From positions 13,584,152-13,648,151 of the forward strand of contig NC_067197.1 in assembly GCF_000699445.3 (NCBI RefSeq): DNA of 64,000 nt, written 5' to 3'. This document shows positions 11,357 to 24,040 of the stretch, piece after piece; position 1 is the stretch's first letter; each line of letters starts with the position of its first letter. The notes beneath the pieces are model-generated. The model saw only the letters and a list, made by a program, of their open reading frames with translations, was not told where the DNA came from and ran no database searches. This DNA comes from Schistosoma haematobium. Lineage: Eukaryota; Platyhelminthes; Trematoda; Strigeidida; Schistosomatidae. The position numbers and the translations under genes are program-made.

Positions 11357-12880
11357 ATGTTACCACCGAATATGAGTACTGAAGCAGTTTTTCTGAAACC
11401 ACGTGCACCATTCAAACTGGCTGCCTTCAGCGTTCGCACACTTATGCAGGTCGGAAAACAGATAGGGCTGGCTATGTCTTTGAAAAGTCTTAATATTGAT
11501 GTCTGCTGTCTATCCGAGACCCGTATTCAAGACTCTGGTGAAGTACTACTAATTCGCTCTCCATCTGTCGCTTCGAAAAGCTTGTTTTACGTGCGCTTAT
11601 CCGGGGACCCTGTGGCATCTTCGTCTGGTCTTGCTGGCGTTGGTGTCGCACTAAGCGCTAGAGCTGAGGCAGCACTAGTCGATTGGATCCCCATTAACAG
11701 TCGGTTATGTGTTGTTAGATTAGAAAGTTCCATCAAAGTGAGAAGAAATCGGCGTGAGAAACTATGTCTTTTCGTCATCTCCGCCTATGCCCCGACAGAT
11801 TGCAGCCCTGATGCAATCAAGGATGAGTTTTACCACCAGTTATCTGTTCTTCTCCAGAAAGTGCGTTCGACAGATATTGTAGTACTAGCCGGAGACTTGA
11901 ATGCTCAGGTCGGGGTCTAGGCACAGAAGAGAGTCGTTTAGGTGGCCGATGGGGACTTGTTGGTCGCAGGTCAGATAACGGGGACCGTCTACTGCAACTT
12001 TGCACAGACCACAACCTGTTTCTGGCTAGCACTAACTTTCGGCACAGTCATCGCCGATGTGCCACCTGGCGTCCTCCCTTTGCATCACAAGCGTGGACTC
12101 AGATTAATCACATCGCGATCAGCTACCGCTGGCGTGGTTGTGTACAAGACTGCCGCTCCTTTTGAAGTACCTATCTGAACTCTGATCATGCCCTGGTCTG
12201 CGCCAATCTTGCCTTACTTTTCAGTGGACAACGAAGTGACCGCCATCAACGGATTGATATTAGCAAGCTGGTTGCAACTTCTGTTGCAAGTAAGTATCGA
12301 ACCGAGCTAGTTTCTAGGCTAGTTACCACTCCACCGAAAAGTATAGATGAGCATTGGTTGCAATTGCATGACGCCATAAAAATGGTGGGTACAGTCAGTT
12401 GTGGGTTCGCGAAACGTCCCGCATATAAGCACTGGGTTTCTGCAGGTTCCTTACAACTCATTGAAGCCCGTCGGTCTACTTCGGGTGACCGTGAGTTTGA
12501 CCACAAACGAAGGATGTTACGTACTGAAATTGAGCAAAGCTTGCGTAAGGACCGAGAAGCCTGGTGGTCGAAGCGTGCTAATGAGCTGGAAGCAGCAACT
12601 GCATCTGGTAACTACCGGAAGCGCTTCCAACTCATCCGAGCCACTGGCAGCAAGAAGTCTGGTGTGAGTGAAACAATCTGCGAGGATGATGGGATGCCAA
12701 TCACTAACATCCATCGACGTCTTGGACGATGGGCAGAATTTTTGAAGGGCAGTTCAACTGGCCTGCTGCTCCGGCAACATCGGTCAGACTGTCCTACCCT
12801 CCATGGCCGGTGACGACTGATCCACCAAACGAGGCGGAAGTCCGCAAGGAACTCCAACTCTTGAAGCGTTACAAATAACA
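11357..12880 (+). pseudogene. RTE-A endonuclease and linker, frame-broken
   Basis: The endonuclease domain starts with the leader MSTEAVFLKPRAPFKLAAFSVRTL. Family motifs follow in order: CCLSETRIQ, VISAYAPTD, AGDLNAQVG and, in another frame near 12175-12210, SDHALV. A stop follows the AGDLN motif at about 11918, and the frame shifts at least twice before 12358. The linker (LRKDREAWWSKRANELEAA, RFQLIRATGSKKSGVS) is readable at 12358-12813. The full domain is therefore recognisable but not translatable as one protein. Confidence 0.8.
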
Positions 12881-14397
12881 TGGCCCAGATGACTTACCTC
12901 CGGCCTTTTTTAAAGATGGTGGTGACTTTTTGACTAAGGAATTGACGACGTTGTTTACAAAGGTTTGGGAACTAGAGAGTGTACCAACGTCATGGAATGA
13001 GTAGATAGTTGTCCCTATCTTTAAAAAGGGTTCACGTCGTTCCTGTAACAGCGATCGGGGGATAAGTTTACTTCCGATTGCGTCCAAGCTATTGTCTTCC
13101 GTCATACTTCGTAGGTTGTTCAAAACCCGAGAAAGATTGACTCGAGAGGAGCAGGCTGGTTTTCGTTCTGGTCGAGGATGTATTGACCATATCCTCACCC
13201 TTCGCCAAATGTTAGAACACCGCCATACTTATCAAAGGCCAACAGTCGTAGTATTTCTTGACTGCCTTCGATTTGTTGGACAGGACTGTTCTCTGGGATT
13301 GTCTATTGAAGAAGGGTGTGCCTGAGAAGTTCAATAACATCCTAAAAGCCCTATATAAAAACACCTCAGGCAGAGTGAGGACATACAACCACCTCTCTCC
13401 ATTGTTCCATTCGAGCAGTGGGGCTAGGCAGGGTTGCCCAATCTCACCATTCCTCTTCAACTTTGCCATCGATGACATTCTGGAAACTGCTCTGATGGAT
13501 GTAAGTAATGGTGGTGTGGATCTGTTGCCTGGAGAAAGACTTCTCGACCTTGAGTATGCGGACGATATTGTCTTACTGTGCGATAATGCCCAAGGCATGC
13601 AATCCGCACTTAATCAGTTGGTAATCAGTGTCCGTAGGTATGGTATGTGCTTTGCACCTTCGAAGTGCAAAGTACTTCTACAAGACTGGCAGGATTCTAA
13701 TCCTGTACTCACCCTGGATGGTGAGCAGATAGACGTAGTCGAGAAGTTCGTGTATCTGGGTAGCTGCATAAGTGCTGGTGGGGGTGTGAATGATGAGATC
13801 AACGCACGTATAGTGAAAGCCAGAGCGGCTTATGCCAATCTGGGCCACCTTTGGCGCCTTCGTGATGTTAGTCTGGCTGTAAAAGGTCGGATCTACAACG
13901 CGTCGGTGAGAGCAGTTCTGCTCTATGCTTGTGAAACCTGGCCTCTCCGAGTTGAGGACGTTAGACGACTCTCTGTGTTCGATCATCGCTGTCTCCGAAG
14001 GATTGCTGACATTCAGTGGCAACACCATGTCAGTAATGAAGAGGTTCGGCATCGTGTGTTCGGGCACAGAGATGATAATTCAATTGGTGTCACCATTTTG
14101 AAACACCGACTTCGGTGGCTTGGACATGTTCTCCGAATGTCGTCCCAGAGAATTCCACGTCGTGAATTATTTGCCGACTCTGGGACTGGTTGTAAGAAGC
14201 GGAGAGGTGGTCAGTGCATGACATGGTGTCGTGGCATGAAAGAAAGCTGCAAAGGACTGGCTTCTGTCGGTCCTTCACGACTCCCTGGTTGGGGTCTGAG
14301 AGATGGTGCAACACAGTGGCTAGAGACGTTATCAGATATGACTCAGAATAGAAGCCAGTGGCGATCCTGTTGTAACCTTCTTTTACTTTCTTCATAA
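12881..14397 (+). pseudogene. RTE-A reverse transcriptase, mostly open
   Basis: The RT palm and fingers are readable across 12881-13257 with breaks (LLPIASKLLSSVILRRL, REEQAGFRSGRGCIDHI). From 13258 the frame is open for 379 codons. It shows GARQGCPISPFLFNFAIDD, the catalytic LEYADDIVLL, a YLGSCIS thumb motif, and the RTE-style C-terminus (HRLRWLGHVLRMSSQRIP, then PSRLPGWG). The protein would copy element RNA at a nicked target. The copy at 51636-52802 is a close relative. Confidence 0.85.
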
Positions 14398-14603
14398 AAA
14401 GTGGTTGTGTCTCCCTTACCTGAAAGATTTCTTCCGATTGTACCTTTGCGTTCCCTGATTACTACCACACAACCTTACACCAATCTCTTCGTTATTGTTT
14501 TTTTTCTATTTCTCTTCGAATTCTCATTGTTTTGTGTGGCGCATATATATTGGCGCTCTCTTGTACCAATATTTATGTGTTCAAATAAATAAATAATAAA
14601 ATA

Positions 14604-16276
14604 AATAAGTCTTTTGTACGTCAGTCATCTGATGTGATGCTCCCTTTATCCACAGGTTTGAAGAATAGCTGTGTTCCTAGTTTCACTGAAACTGATGTTC
14701 GAAGATGTCTCCAGTCACTTAATTCATCCCAATGTTTGGGACCTGATGGTATCCCAAACCTCCTTTTTAAAAAAATGTGCTGACGTTCTATGTTATCCAT
14801 TCACGACTATTTTTAACAGATCCTTCTCATCTAATCTCATACCAAAATTGTGGAGAAAGATGAAGATAATCCCTGTACCCAAGAAAGTATCTGGTGATAA
14901 GAACGTGAAATTTAGACCTATTGCAATAACTTCACCCTTCCTCAAAACAATGGAAAAATTATTAATACTTCCACTTCAGCCTGCGATAAAAGAGCATATT
15001 GATCCGTACCAGTTTGCTTACAGATGCAAAAGAAGCACCTTAGATGCTGTTGCTGTTCTGCATCACAATATAGTGTTCAACTTAGAAAAGGGTAAGAAGT
15101 ATGTTCGATGCGCTTTTCTGGACTATACTTCAGCTTTTGAATCTGTACCAAGACAACGTTTAAGTAACAAGTTATTCAGCGTCAACACTGACAGCTGGAT
15201 AACCAACTGGCTATGTTCCTACCTCTCTGGAAGGGAACAGTACACTATATTTGGAGGAAAGTGTTCAGAGTTTCTATTGTCTCATGAAGGTGTACCACAA
15301 GGAGCTGTTCTTTCACCTCTTCTTTTTTCTTTTTTTTCTGCATGATCTGCCATCTTCCACAGAAAACACTTTTGTGATATATGCAGATGATCTCACTGTA
15401 TGTATGACTATCTCTTCCTCTTTACATCCCATAGAAATCAATGAGTTTTTGTCTCGTATTGATTGTTGGTCTGTTGGTAATGGTCTAATACTTAATCCGT
15501 CTAAATGCCAAGCTGTTAACTTTAGCATGAGACATGAACGGAATCTAAACACCATTTGGAGACTCTTTGATAAACACAGTGTCGAAGGTCAATTACCTTG
15601 ACATTACCCTTTCCTTTGATCTCTCTTGGTCTTCCCACGTTTTATTGTTATCAAAAAAGGTTTTCCGTTTGACCTATTACATAAAGAGATTGCATGCTCT
15701 TGGGATTACTCGTCATTTACTCTTACAATTTGTCAATTCTTGCATATTACCTATTATTCTTTACTGTTCTCCATTATTCTTTCCCGGGCCTTTGAGAAAA
15801 GACTTTGTTGTATTGCGGAGAGTGCTGAAGGCAGTTAGCAAGGTGTGTGGTGAATCTTTCGAGGTCGTAATTAATATGGTTGTGGATAGACATCGAAAGT
15901 CATGCAAACTCCTGCCAGGTGTTATTTTATCAGATACTAACAATCCCCTTTACTCTTATCTTTCTCCTTGTATATCTTCTGGTAGAACGAGACATAATTA
16001 CATTAAAATCCATGCACGCAAGCAAAAGTATAAAAGTTCTATAATACCTTACCTAGTAAATATACTCTGTGACGAACAGGTTGTTAGAGTTAACCTAGTC
16101 AATAACCTGTATTCTTAACATGTCCTTAATTTGAAAAGTTGTACAGTTTTTCGGGGTTTTTTTACCTTTTTTGTCTTTGTTACTGTTTTTTGCGTAAGTA
16201 ACTTGTTGAAATACACTGTGCTGAGAATTCTATATTGTATCAAAATATAATATTGAATAAAGCCATTAATAATAAC

Positions 16277-16278
<2 letters not shown>
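14604..16278 (+). mobile_element. CR1/Jockey-like LINE, 3' part (RT side)
   Basis: Continues the LINE interrupted at 10843. The first 19 bases are the right target-site duplication. The RT is readable, the 3' untranslated part (16119-16278) contains GTGCTGAGAATTCTATATTG and an AATAAA near 16256, and the element ends at an AT microsatellite. A reversed relic of this 3' end lies at 34205-34250. Confidence 0.8.
14620..16118 (+). pseudogene. CR1/Jockey-like reverse transcriptase, frame-shifted
   Basis: The frame 14671-15345 shows CLGPDGIPN (near 14738, in a neighbouring frame), IIPVPKK, FRPIAITSPFLKTMEKLL, the catalytic-region SAFESVPR, and GVPQGAVLSPLLF. After one shift, 15251-15601 carries the catalytic VIYADDLTV. 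After another, 15567-16118 carries the C-terminal part (KVNYLDITLSFDLSWSSHV, then PLFFPGPLRKDFVVLRRVLK) and the stop. At least two frameshifts separate these blocks, so it is not functional as read. Confidence 0.85.

Positions 16279-16347
<69 letters not shown>
16279..16347. repeat. (AT)n microsatellite at LINE 3' end
   Basis: Uninterrupted AT run of about 69 bp starting where the CR1/Jockey-like element ends; likely grown from its 3' tail. Confidence 0.95.
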
Positions 16348-16349
<2 letters not shown>

Positions 16350-17149
16350 AAAATTATGAGACAATTTAAAGGCTGAGGTTAACAGCAATATTTTTAATGT
16401 TCAGTACTATGTCGTACCTAACCACTTGAATTAATGAGTGAGTGCTGCATAATAAGGTATGATTTTCATCAAAAATTTCATTTCAAGCGTTTGGACCAAG
16501 CCACAACTGTCTCTTATGAACATGTCAGCGTAGCGCTCAAGCTGAATATCACCGATGAAAAATAACTATGATAGAAGTTGGGACTTGGAATGAAATCTTG
16601 AATGAAAAGCATACCGTATTACATACTGTTCGCACACTGAATGAATGAAAAGATGATTAAAAGTTTTGAGTGAGATACACTCAGTAGATGTGTTGAAAAT
16701 GTTGTAAACAGTCTAAACCCATATTGTACTGATGTGATTTTGCTGTAAGACAGTTCGTTTTTTCATTTGATATTAATTCAAATAACTCGATGATTTTAAT
16801 ATAGATAAAAAGGAACTGTAATGATACAAAACCACTGAAAATACGAGCAATCAAGATGTTCTGGTGAGTGTAAAAGAAGAAACTTAGAATCATACCCGCT
16901 TAAATATCAGAGTTGAAATATTTAGACCAATTCAACAATATATTTACGCACAATGCATTTTACTGGTATTTTAGCAACAAAGCTAAATTTGACATTCATA
17001 AATAGACACACAAACGTCGAAAGAGACCATAAATTCACTTATTACTACAACGGTGACGAAGAAATACTTTTGTCCTATACTTTGAATTATGAACAAGTTG
17101 TGACGTCAAAACTAGGCGTTAGATTACATTAAGAACCATGCTACTGAAT

Positions 17150-17200
<51 letters not shown>

Positions 17201-17408
17201 CTGACAAACGATAATAATTGATGTGAAACAGTGAATTTTATTTAACAGATAGAAGTTTTTTAGAGTTTTCAAAAATTGATTATTAATTAGGTTCAAGGGA
17301 AGTGAAATACCCACCGAGCATGAATGATTTTCACAAACAAAATGAAAGCACATAAAAAAAAAACAAATTATAGTAAAAATGAATTAAACAATAATAGTGA
17401 TAATGGTA
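16348..17408. other. Intron sequence with an (AT)n run, no gene
   Basis: AT-rich intronic DNA. The only distinct feature is an AT dinucleotide run at 17152-17198. Short frames here are not supported. Confidence 0.5.
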
Positions 17409-17690
17409 TAAGACACGACAATGGGCTGGGAGAATGTATTTACTGTGAGAAGTTACAAAGTGTTCATATAACACATTATACATGACCTTCAATCGTCTAT
17501 TTGCATCTTTCGGTATGATCTGCAGTCTGATATCTCCTCTCAACTGGCCTCAAAAAGTCCTGCCAACTCAGTGCTTTCAATGCACCGAAACTTTTTCACT
17601 TTACCCGACAATTGTTGCAAAAATTTGAAGCCACGTTCCGCTACATACTACTTACAAACAATCTTGTGAGAAGTGTCCATCACACTACTA
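17409..17690 (+). repeat. Unclassified interspersed repeat X, copy 2
   Basis: Matches 51300-51580 on the same strand (CACGACAA.GG, GAGAAGTTACA.AGT, TTTTTCAC, CCCGACAATTGTTGCA) and 4950-5200 reversed. It ends in a run of ACT trinucleotides at about 17682-17702. No coding potential. Confidence 0.65.
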
Positions 17691-17702
17691 CTACTACTAC
17701 TT

Positions 17703-18783
17703 CTAATCAACAACCTTGGGAAATGTGACTTCACCGCATACAACATGAATGTTGTATACTCGTTTGCTCAACTGGTATTATTAAAAAGTATTATAATAGT
17801 TGATTTTTATGTCAAGGGTGGTACTTCCAAACAAACAACTCCAATTATAAAAAAGCCAACAACACTTATCTATTCCTCGCTTTCAATAGTAGCTGATTAT
17901 GACCATCAAAGTTTTGATGTATTGATTAATAGGTAATTTTTCTCACTGTAAACGAATTTGCTGTTCATTAGAAAAGCGAGAAAATGTTGTGAATTAAGTG
18001 AGATGCGCTTATACTCAAATTTGTGGGTCAGATGTCTTCTAGTTTAACCGAATCTTTCCACTATAAATAAAACTTTCGTCTTTGATTGCTTCATATTGAA
18101 GTCAATATGTTTTGCTACAGTCCAATGAGGTAAATAGATATTTTGCATCTATTTTGAATTGCATATAGCTGAAATAAAATGAGTACATATTAGACTGTTA
18201 TAATTATTGCGATTTTACTGCCATTTTTAAATGTTACGCACGTTCACCCGTCAACTAGCGCAATGTGTCACTCGTTTTATTGACTAGTGGTGCCCACATT
18301 GAGAAATGGTATTATTCTATAAAATCGTCAATTGATAATTCGAGACCTTTCGGTAGCTGTGGACAAATTGGTTAATGTCTGTAACATAAATGGAAGTTGT
18401 TGGTGGTGATATGGCAAAAGATCCGTTTTAGTGGCGAAATACTCTTGAATTTGTTATCATACAACGCCTTCCTTTTCTTTATTTTATATTTGTATTTTAT
18501 TATGAAGCGGCAATTTAGTGTCTAAAATAACTGTTTAAAGTTGTCACATTAATAGATCGAATCCAACCTCACCAATATTTAGTTAGGATTGTATATAGTG
18601 TTAGTAACCTTCGCACACAAAAAGTGTGATTGAAAGTTGTTTACCAACCTACATTTGGAAATTCATCTGTATTTTATTTTGAGTCGATACATAATTTTGT
18701 CGCAATCTACACAACTTACGAACGAATAAATGAAAATATGATGCGGAACACAACATAAGCATTTTCTGCTACAATTAATCAGT
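17703..18783. other. Intron sequence, nothing recognised
   Basis: AT-rich intronic DNA between repeat X and the Penelope-like element; an 87-codon frame at 17673-17936 has no recognisable content. Confidence 0.5.
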
Positions 18784-19055
18784 TAAGAAAGATTAGTTCA
18801 ATGAACAGTTCTCTTTTCGTTGAATTCATTTTCAAAGCTGTACAATCGCAAATATATATATACTGATAATAAACTTCTGTTATACATGGTGACAGTAAGG
18901 TTAAATAAAGGTAAAAAAAATTTTTAAACAAGGAAAGTTGAATAATCGTTTGATAATTAATGGCTGAAGTATTCATTGGGTAAGGATGGTTCAGCATGAT
19001 AAAATAAAATGTTGAAACAGAGATGAAATGTGATCGGAATGATCGCGGAAATAAA
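18784..19055 (+). repeat. Penelope-like element, left inverted arm
   Basis: Reverse complement of 21232-21535 over about 270 bp. It lies downstream of the ORF stop. Confidence 0.85.
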
Positions 19056-19160
19056 AACAAACCGGTTGGGGGTAGAAGATTTGAAGGGAAGATGGAAGGT
19101 GAAGCAGGTGGCTGTAAGGGAACAAGAGTATGAAGAAATAGAAAAATTTTTTTTAATACA

Positions 19161-20546
19161 TTAAGACCATGGTAGAAGAAGAGGTTGTACCAGTCTCTTT
19201 TGTACACATAATTCTGGTTTTTCAAAATGTATGGCTATTGCCTCGGCAATATAAAGAAGATGCAGTCTAACTGTCTTAGGAAGGCTTCTACTTACCTTGT
19301 AGATGACCTTGAACGCAGAGTCTGTCTTGATTGAGTGACCTGTGTTCACAAGGTGTTCCATTATAGAAATTCTTATTGAGCCGTTGCCTCCTCTTTTTAG
19401 CCACGCCGGACAATGTTCTTGAATTCTTTTGGATAAAGTACGCATCGAACGGCCTATATACCTAGCTTCACAAGAGCAGGTAAATTGGTAAATGCACATT
19501 GAGTTGGTCAGATGCGATAATTTATCTTTCAGATTATTGGTGAACAGTGATCGGCTGGAGAATAATATTCGCAATGTTGCTGCGAAGAATGTTCCTTTTA
19601 AAGAATCCGAAATTCTCCTCTTTAAGATATGTGCGGCTCTATCACCTTTGAAATCGATGTTCATGTACAAAGTTTTCTTTTCTACTGTAATTGTTTGTGG
19701 TTTTGGCATTTTTGGCTTCATGTTCTTATCAATGAATATAGAAGGATATCCGTTTTTGATAAGTATCTCTTTTAAAAGGCTCAATTCTTCCTCTACGACC
19801 TCAGGGCTACAGATTCTTCGTATTCTTGTGGCGAGAGTTATCATTAAGTTTCTTTTTCGGCTGATAGGAACCCAACTGTGGAAGTGTGATAGTTGGCCAT
19901 TCCACATGGGTTTCCTGTAGATAGAACTTTTTAAAGTACCATCTTGTTTTCTTGTCATATCTACATCAAGGAAGTGAATATTTTGTTTGCTTTCAACTTC
20001 AAGTGTGAATTTTATTGATGGGTGACAATTACTAAATGTCTCTAGGAGATCCCTTAAGTTACATTTGTTGTCACAAATGATAAAGATATCATCCACATAC
20101 CTTTTATACAAGCGGAGGTTTTCTATAATTCTTTTGAGTTGGTTGTTTTCTAAACTGGCCATGAAGCAATCTGCCAGTAATGGACCAAGTGGGGATCCCA
20201 TTGCTATACCATCCTTCTGTCTGTGAATTACATCCTTGAACGTGAACTGTACATTGCAAGTGCAACGTAGTAATAGTTCCTTCAAATAGACCTCAGGTAT
20301 CCCAATGTCTATCCCATTGTTGTTTATGTACTTACAGATCAAATTAATGGTCTCAGTGAGTGGAACATTAGTGAATAATGATTCTACATCCAGAGATAGC
20401 ATAATTTTGTCACTTACATTCACTTCTTTTATGTACTCGATAAATTCAAAAGTATCACGTAGGGAATGTTTACAAATGAGTTTTCTAACGGGTTCTAAGA
20501 GATTCGCCAAGCACTTTGCTACAGGGTGGTAAGGGGGTCCTGACAT
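19161..20546 (-). pseudogene. Penelope-like RT plus GIY-YIG endonuclease, C-terminal 461 codons
   Basis: One open frame from SGPPYHPVAKCLANLLEPVRK to a stop at about 19161. RT motifs appear in order: IMLSLDVESLFTNVPL (catalytic Asp in the first motif), DGIAMGSPLGPLLADCFM, RYVDDIFIIC (the YVDD catalytic box), and FLDVDMTR. The C-terminal GIY-YIG domain reads CIYQFTCSCEARYIGRS, then KRIQEHCP. The N-terminal third lies in another frame at 20485-21264, so one frameshift or small deletion near 20540 disables the whole. Otherwise this is the best-preserved mobile ORF in the window. Confidence 0.88.
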
Positions 20547-21264
20547 ATCGAGAATCGGTTATTTTTGGCAGACCATATAATCGCGGTATTATTGATGCTG
20601 TCGGTTTTATGTGCTCAAAGACCTGTTCGTTGATTGACTGCTCATTTTTCATTCTCTTAAGGACATCAATTAGTTGCTTTTCTATAATTTCAATCTTGTT
20701 TTTTTCCTTGATGGGTTTTGAGAATTTGGTGTCATCTGATAATAACGTTGTCATTTTTTCAACATAACTTTTGCGATCTAGCAGCACTAAACCAGCACCT
20801 TTATCTGGACGTGTTATAATCAAGTCTTTATTATTTCTAAGTAGTTTTATCTGGTTTCTATGTTCTTTTGTAAGTAGACTTTTGCCTGTTACTTTTGTGC
20901 TAATATATTGGTTGCAGCTGTCAAGAAGAGTAGATTTGAAACGTTGGAATTCTTGATCAGAGATTGGATTAAAACCATTTGTTTGTTTGATTAAGTTTTC
21001 GAATTGAACATGTGTGTTGATTTTGTTAACTCTTTCATTTATGTCACAGAATTTTATCCCCAAAGATAAGGCTTCTAATTGTACATTTGTCAGGGATATT
21101 GAAGAATGATTAAACACATATCTCTCAGGATTGTTAGGAAAGTTGTGCTGTGTTTCTGTGGTTTTTAAACTTTTAGTGAGGTCTGATATTAAGTTTTTTG
21201 TGCATTTGTCGATAACTGTGGTAACATATATTTTATTTCCACGATCATTCCGATCACATTTCAT
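20485..21264 (-). pseudogene. Penelope-like element, N-terminal part of the ORF
   Basis: A 259-codon frame carrying the family N-terminal region: LLRNNKDLIITRPDKGAG, VLLDRKSYVEKM and PRLYGLPKI. It runs into the next frame around 20540, where several residues normally preceding the MSGPPYHPVAK block are missing. Its first codons lie within the right inverted arm. It needs the downstream 461-codon part to make an enzyme. Confidence 0.82.
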
Positions 21265-21535
21265 CTCTGTTTCAACATTTTATTTTATCATGCTGAACCA
21301 TCCTTACCCAATGAATACTTCAGCCATTAATTATCAAACGATTATTCAACTTTTCTTGTTTAAAAAAAAATTTTTTTTTACCTTTGTTTATTTAACCTCA
21401 CTGTCACCATGTATAACAGAAGTTTATTATCAGTATTATATCATCCTGTAAAAATAAGTATCTATATTTACGATTGTACAGCTTTGAAAATGAATTCGCC
21501 GAAAAGAGAACTCTTCGCTGAACTAATCTTTCTTT
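21232..21535 (-). repeat. Penelope-like element, right inverted arm
   Basis: Partner of 18784-19055 in inverted orientation, with a small insertion (near 21440-21460) relative to the left arm. Confidence 0.85.
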
Positions 21536-24040
21536 CTTATTTAATGTCATAATGGGTGTATTCTGTTTATTAATTAATCAGTTCACATAAACTACCATGA
21601 TAAGCCTCTCAATGTAGAAAACAAATATCATTATTCACATGAATTCAACTTACTATTTGGCTTATGATTGACGCAAATAAATATACATATAAAAACAGTT
21701 AAAAAATAATCATAGTAATATTCAGATAATTTGATGAATTGAATTCACTTTACGATTAAGATCTGATGGGATCAGATTGAGATATAAAATATTGATGATG
21801 ATCAGATTACAACTTAGATTCTGTGTATGTGAACTGTATTATGTATTTGTTAATAAATGACCTATATGATCTGAGCTTAATTCATACTTTTTTGTTGTTG
21901 TTTAAATATAAACTAGGCAACTATGTTTAAAAAAGAAATGTATTTATCAAAGCAATCAAACATATTTTAAGTTTGTTATTATCATAGATGTATTTGAACC
22001 AAGTGTAGGCTTCAGACAGACATTTTCAGACAATTATATTGATTTCTTTTTTTAAAAAAAAACTATTCTATGGGGATTTAGTTTGGTTTTTGAGTAGGTA
22101 TATTTATTCATTAGTTGACTACTTGAAATTAGTTCTGAATATAACTCATTTTGAAAGTATTGATTTAAGTACTCGAGTGTGAGACTTGGTTGTAATGATA
22201 GAGAACTCAAGTAAGGATAATCAAAATTACAGAAACTCTTGGCAAAATATGAGAACCATACACTGAATACTTCATTTGTAAATTTCGATGATTTTTCCTT
22301 CACATTATGTATGATTCTTCCAGTTTACAATTCTTTTCTATTTTCCCTCCTATTCTCTTAAACTAGATCTTAACCTTCTGTTGTCAAGTTTCTGACTTCC
22401 GATTGGTTTTACATACTATTTATGTCTGTTGATATAAGCAGTATACACCACATGGTGAGATTACCGGATTGCCTAAACAGACTTAGGTGGAGCCTTGTTC
22501 GAATCTGTAGCGAAATGACTGGAAGTATGCAATGTGTTTCGGTTCCAAAGAAACTCTACAGTAAGATTCTTATGAAATACCATAAGTTTTCGAATGAACC
22601 AGATTATATCAGTGACAACCGATGTATACTGATGATCATATAGGAATATTACACCTATCTAACCCTACATCAGGCAACAATACGTGTCAATGTAGATGGT
22701 GGTTAGAGATACGTAATACATACCCCATCTACTACAGTTGATGGAGATTCACTGTATCTAACCTCAACATTGCTGACTCAATGATACCAAAATACACCAG
22801 CTATGCTTTCAAAGCGTTTATAGTCAAATACTGATAACTTGAGAGTATATTGTATTTTGAAATGCCACATATTAAGGAAGATGAATTTGATAGATGAGTT
22901 TCATGGATTCCTGGACACTGTGCCTGACTCAAATGGTCGTGATATTTCAAGTAGATGCTTCACTTATGGAACCACTTGAGAAAATTTGTATATTTCTTAA
23001 ACCAATACACATAATTATAAGTCAAATTTTGATTGATAAGCTAATAGTGAAGTGTTAAAATACACCAACGAAGAATCTCAACATTATTGTTCTGTGGAAT
23101 GCTTCCATAAGGGAAGGAGAATTGTGAAAATCGTTAGAATCGATTCCGTTATTAAAAATCCTACATTTGGTATTTTTCCGTAATAAACAATTCCACAGGA
23201 GAAAAACAAACGTATAAATTCACGACGTACTCACAAAGGTTGACTTCAGTCATTGTAAAGTTAGTGTTTACTCGCAAGTTTAAATTTGTCATACAATGAA
23301 ATCTATTTTGTATAAATTATACAATGTCATTTAAACATAAAAATAATGTTGTCTCATAAAATATTTCAATTAGCAATTAGTTAGAAAGTTCACTTCATGT
23401 ACTACAAGACAATGAAGACTACCACAAGGAGATTGTGTGAAGTTATCCGGGATAGGATATCATCCTTGTATGAAATAATATAGCATTAATATGTTTAAAG
23501 TTAGCAAGACTAATTTACAAGGTACGGTTTTGATGTACTGAGATTCGATTCATACTCCATGTATGATATCTCTGTTGCTTAAGTCGAAGTAGATAAGTGT
23601 GATACGAATCTGAAATTCCTTTATCTACATAATTCAAGATCATTATAAACGGACATGAGTGTAAATGTATCTATGTATTTTCTTTTTACGTTTGATGATT
23701 GTGATTTGCAACACAACTCGTCATGACATGACCAAGATACCGAAGTACTCAGCGATAGACCACGCACCCTGGAATGTGTTCAGAACTAAACACATAATTT
23801 CGTTCCCGTTCCACTGAATAAGTAAAGAAAAAAATGATAGCAGTGGTATTTCATTTGCGCTAGGCTCCGAAGGACCCAGCTCTCACCTATACTACATCCA
23901 TCATGTCTCTTCACAAAGTCGGACTAGAGTCAAGATCAACAGGGTCTTCTTTCCCCGTTAATTCTGCGAGTGTTTGGCAACAACAAAGGCAAACAACACA
24001 TATGGTAATAATAAACAATATAATCGTGGATTCAGTTTAC
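21536..24040. other. 5' portion of the last intron, no gene recognised
   Basis: AT-rich intronic DNA. A 73-codon frame at 22422-22643 and a 62-codon frame at 23903-24091 were examined and show no domain; the GC-richer stretch 23820-23995 beside the exon may be an old repeat, since its composition differs from its surroundings. Confidence 0.45.

Larger units (their letters stand above)
10844..14603 (+). mobile_element. RTE-A: RTE-type LINE nested in a CR1/Jockey-like LINE
   Basis: About 3.76 kb with a 5' untranslated part (10844-11350, containing an ATT microsatellite), a broken endonuclease-RT reading frame (11357-14397), and a 3' end finishing in repeated AAATAAAT units. The short-repeat tail is typical of the RTE clade. 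Compared with the copy at 38640-39077, this one lacks about 190 bp at its very 5' end. Frame breaks in the first half make it non-autonomous, while the second half is open for 379 codons, implying a fairly recent insertion. Confidence 0.85.
18784..21535 (-). mobile_element. Penelope-like element with long inverted terminal repeats
   Basis: The coding strand is minus. The region 18784-19055 is the reverse complement of 21232-21535, with a few indels (shared words GATCGGAATGATCG, GGTAAGGATGGTTCAGCATG, GTTATACATGGTGACAGT). Between them lies a Penelope-type RT joined to a GIY-YIG endonuclease. Terminal repeats in either orientation are known for Penelope-like elements. The inverted arms differ from each other by scattered changes. 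Confidence 0.85.

Noticed and set aside
19492..19920. 142-codon plus frame
   Set aside because: Antisense shadow of the Penelope-like RT/GIY-YIG ORF.
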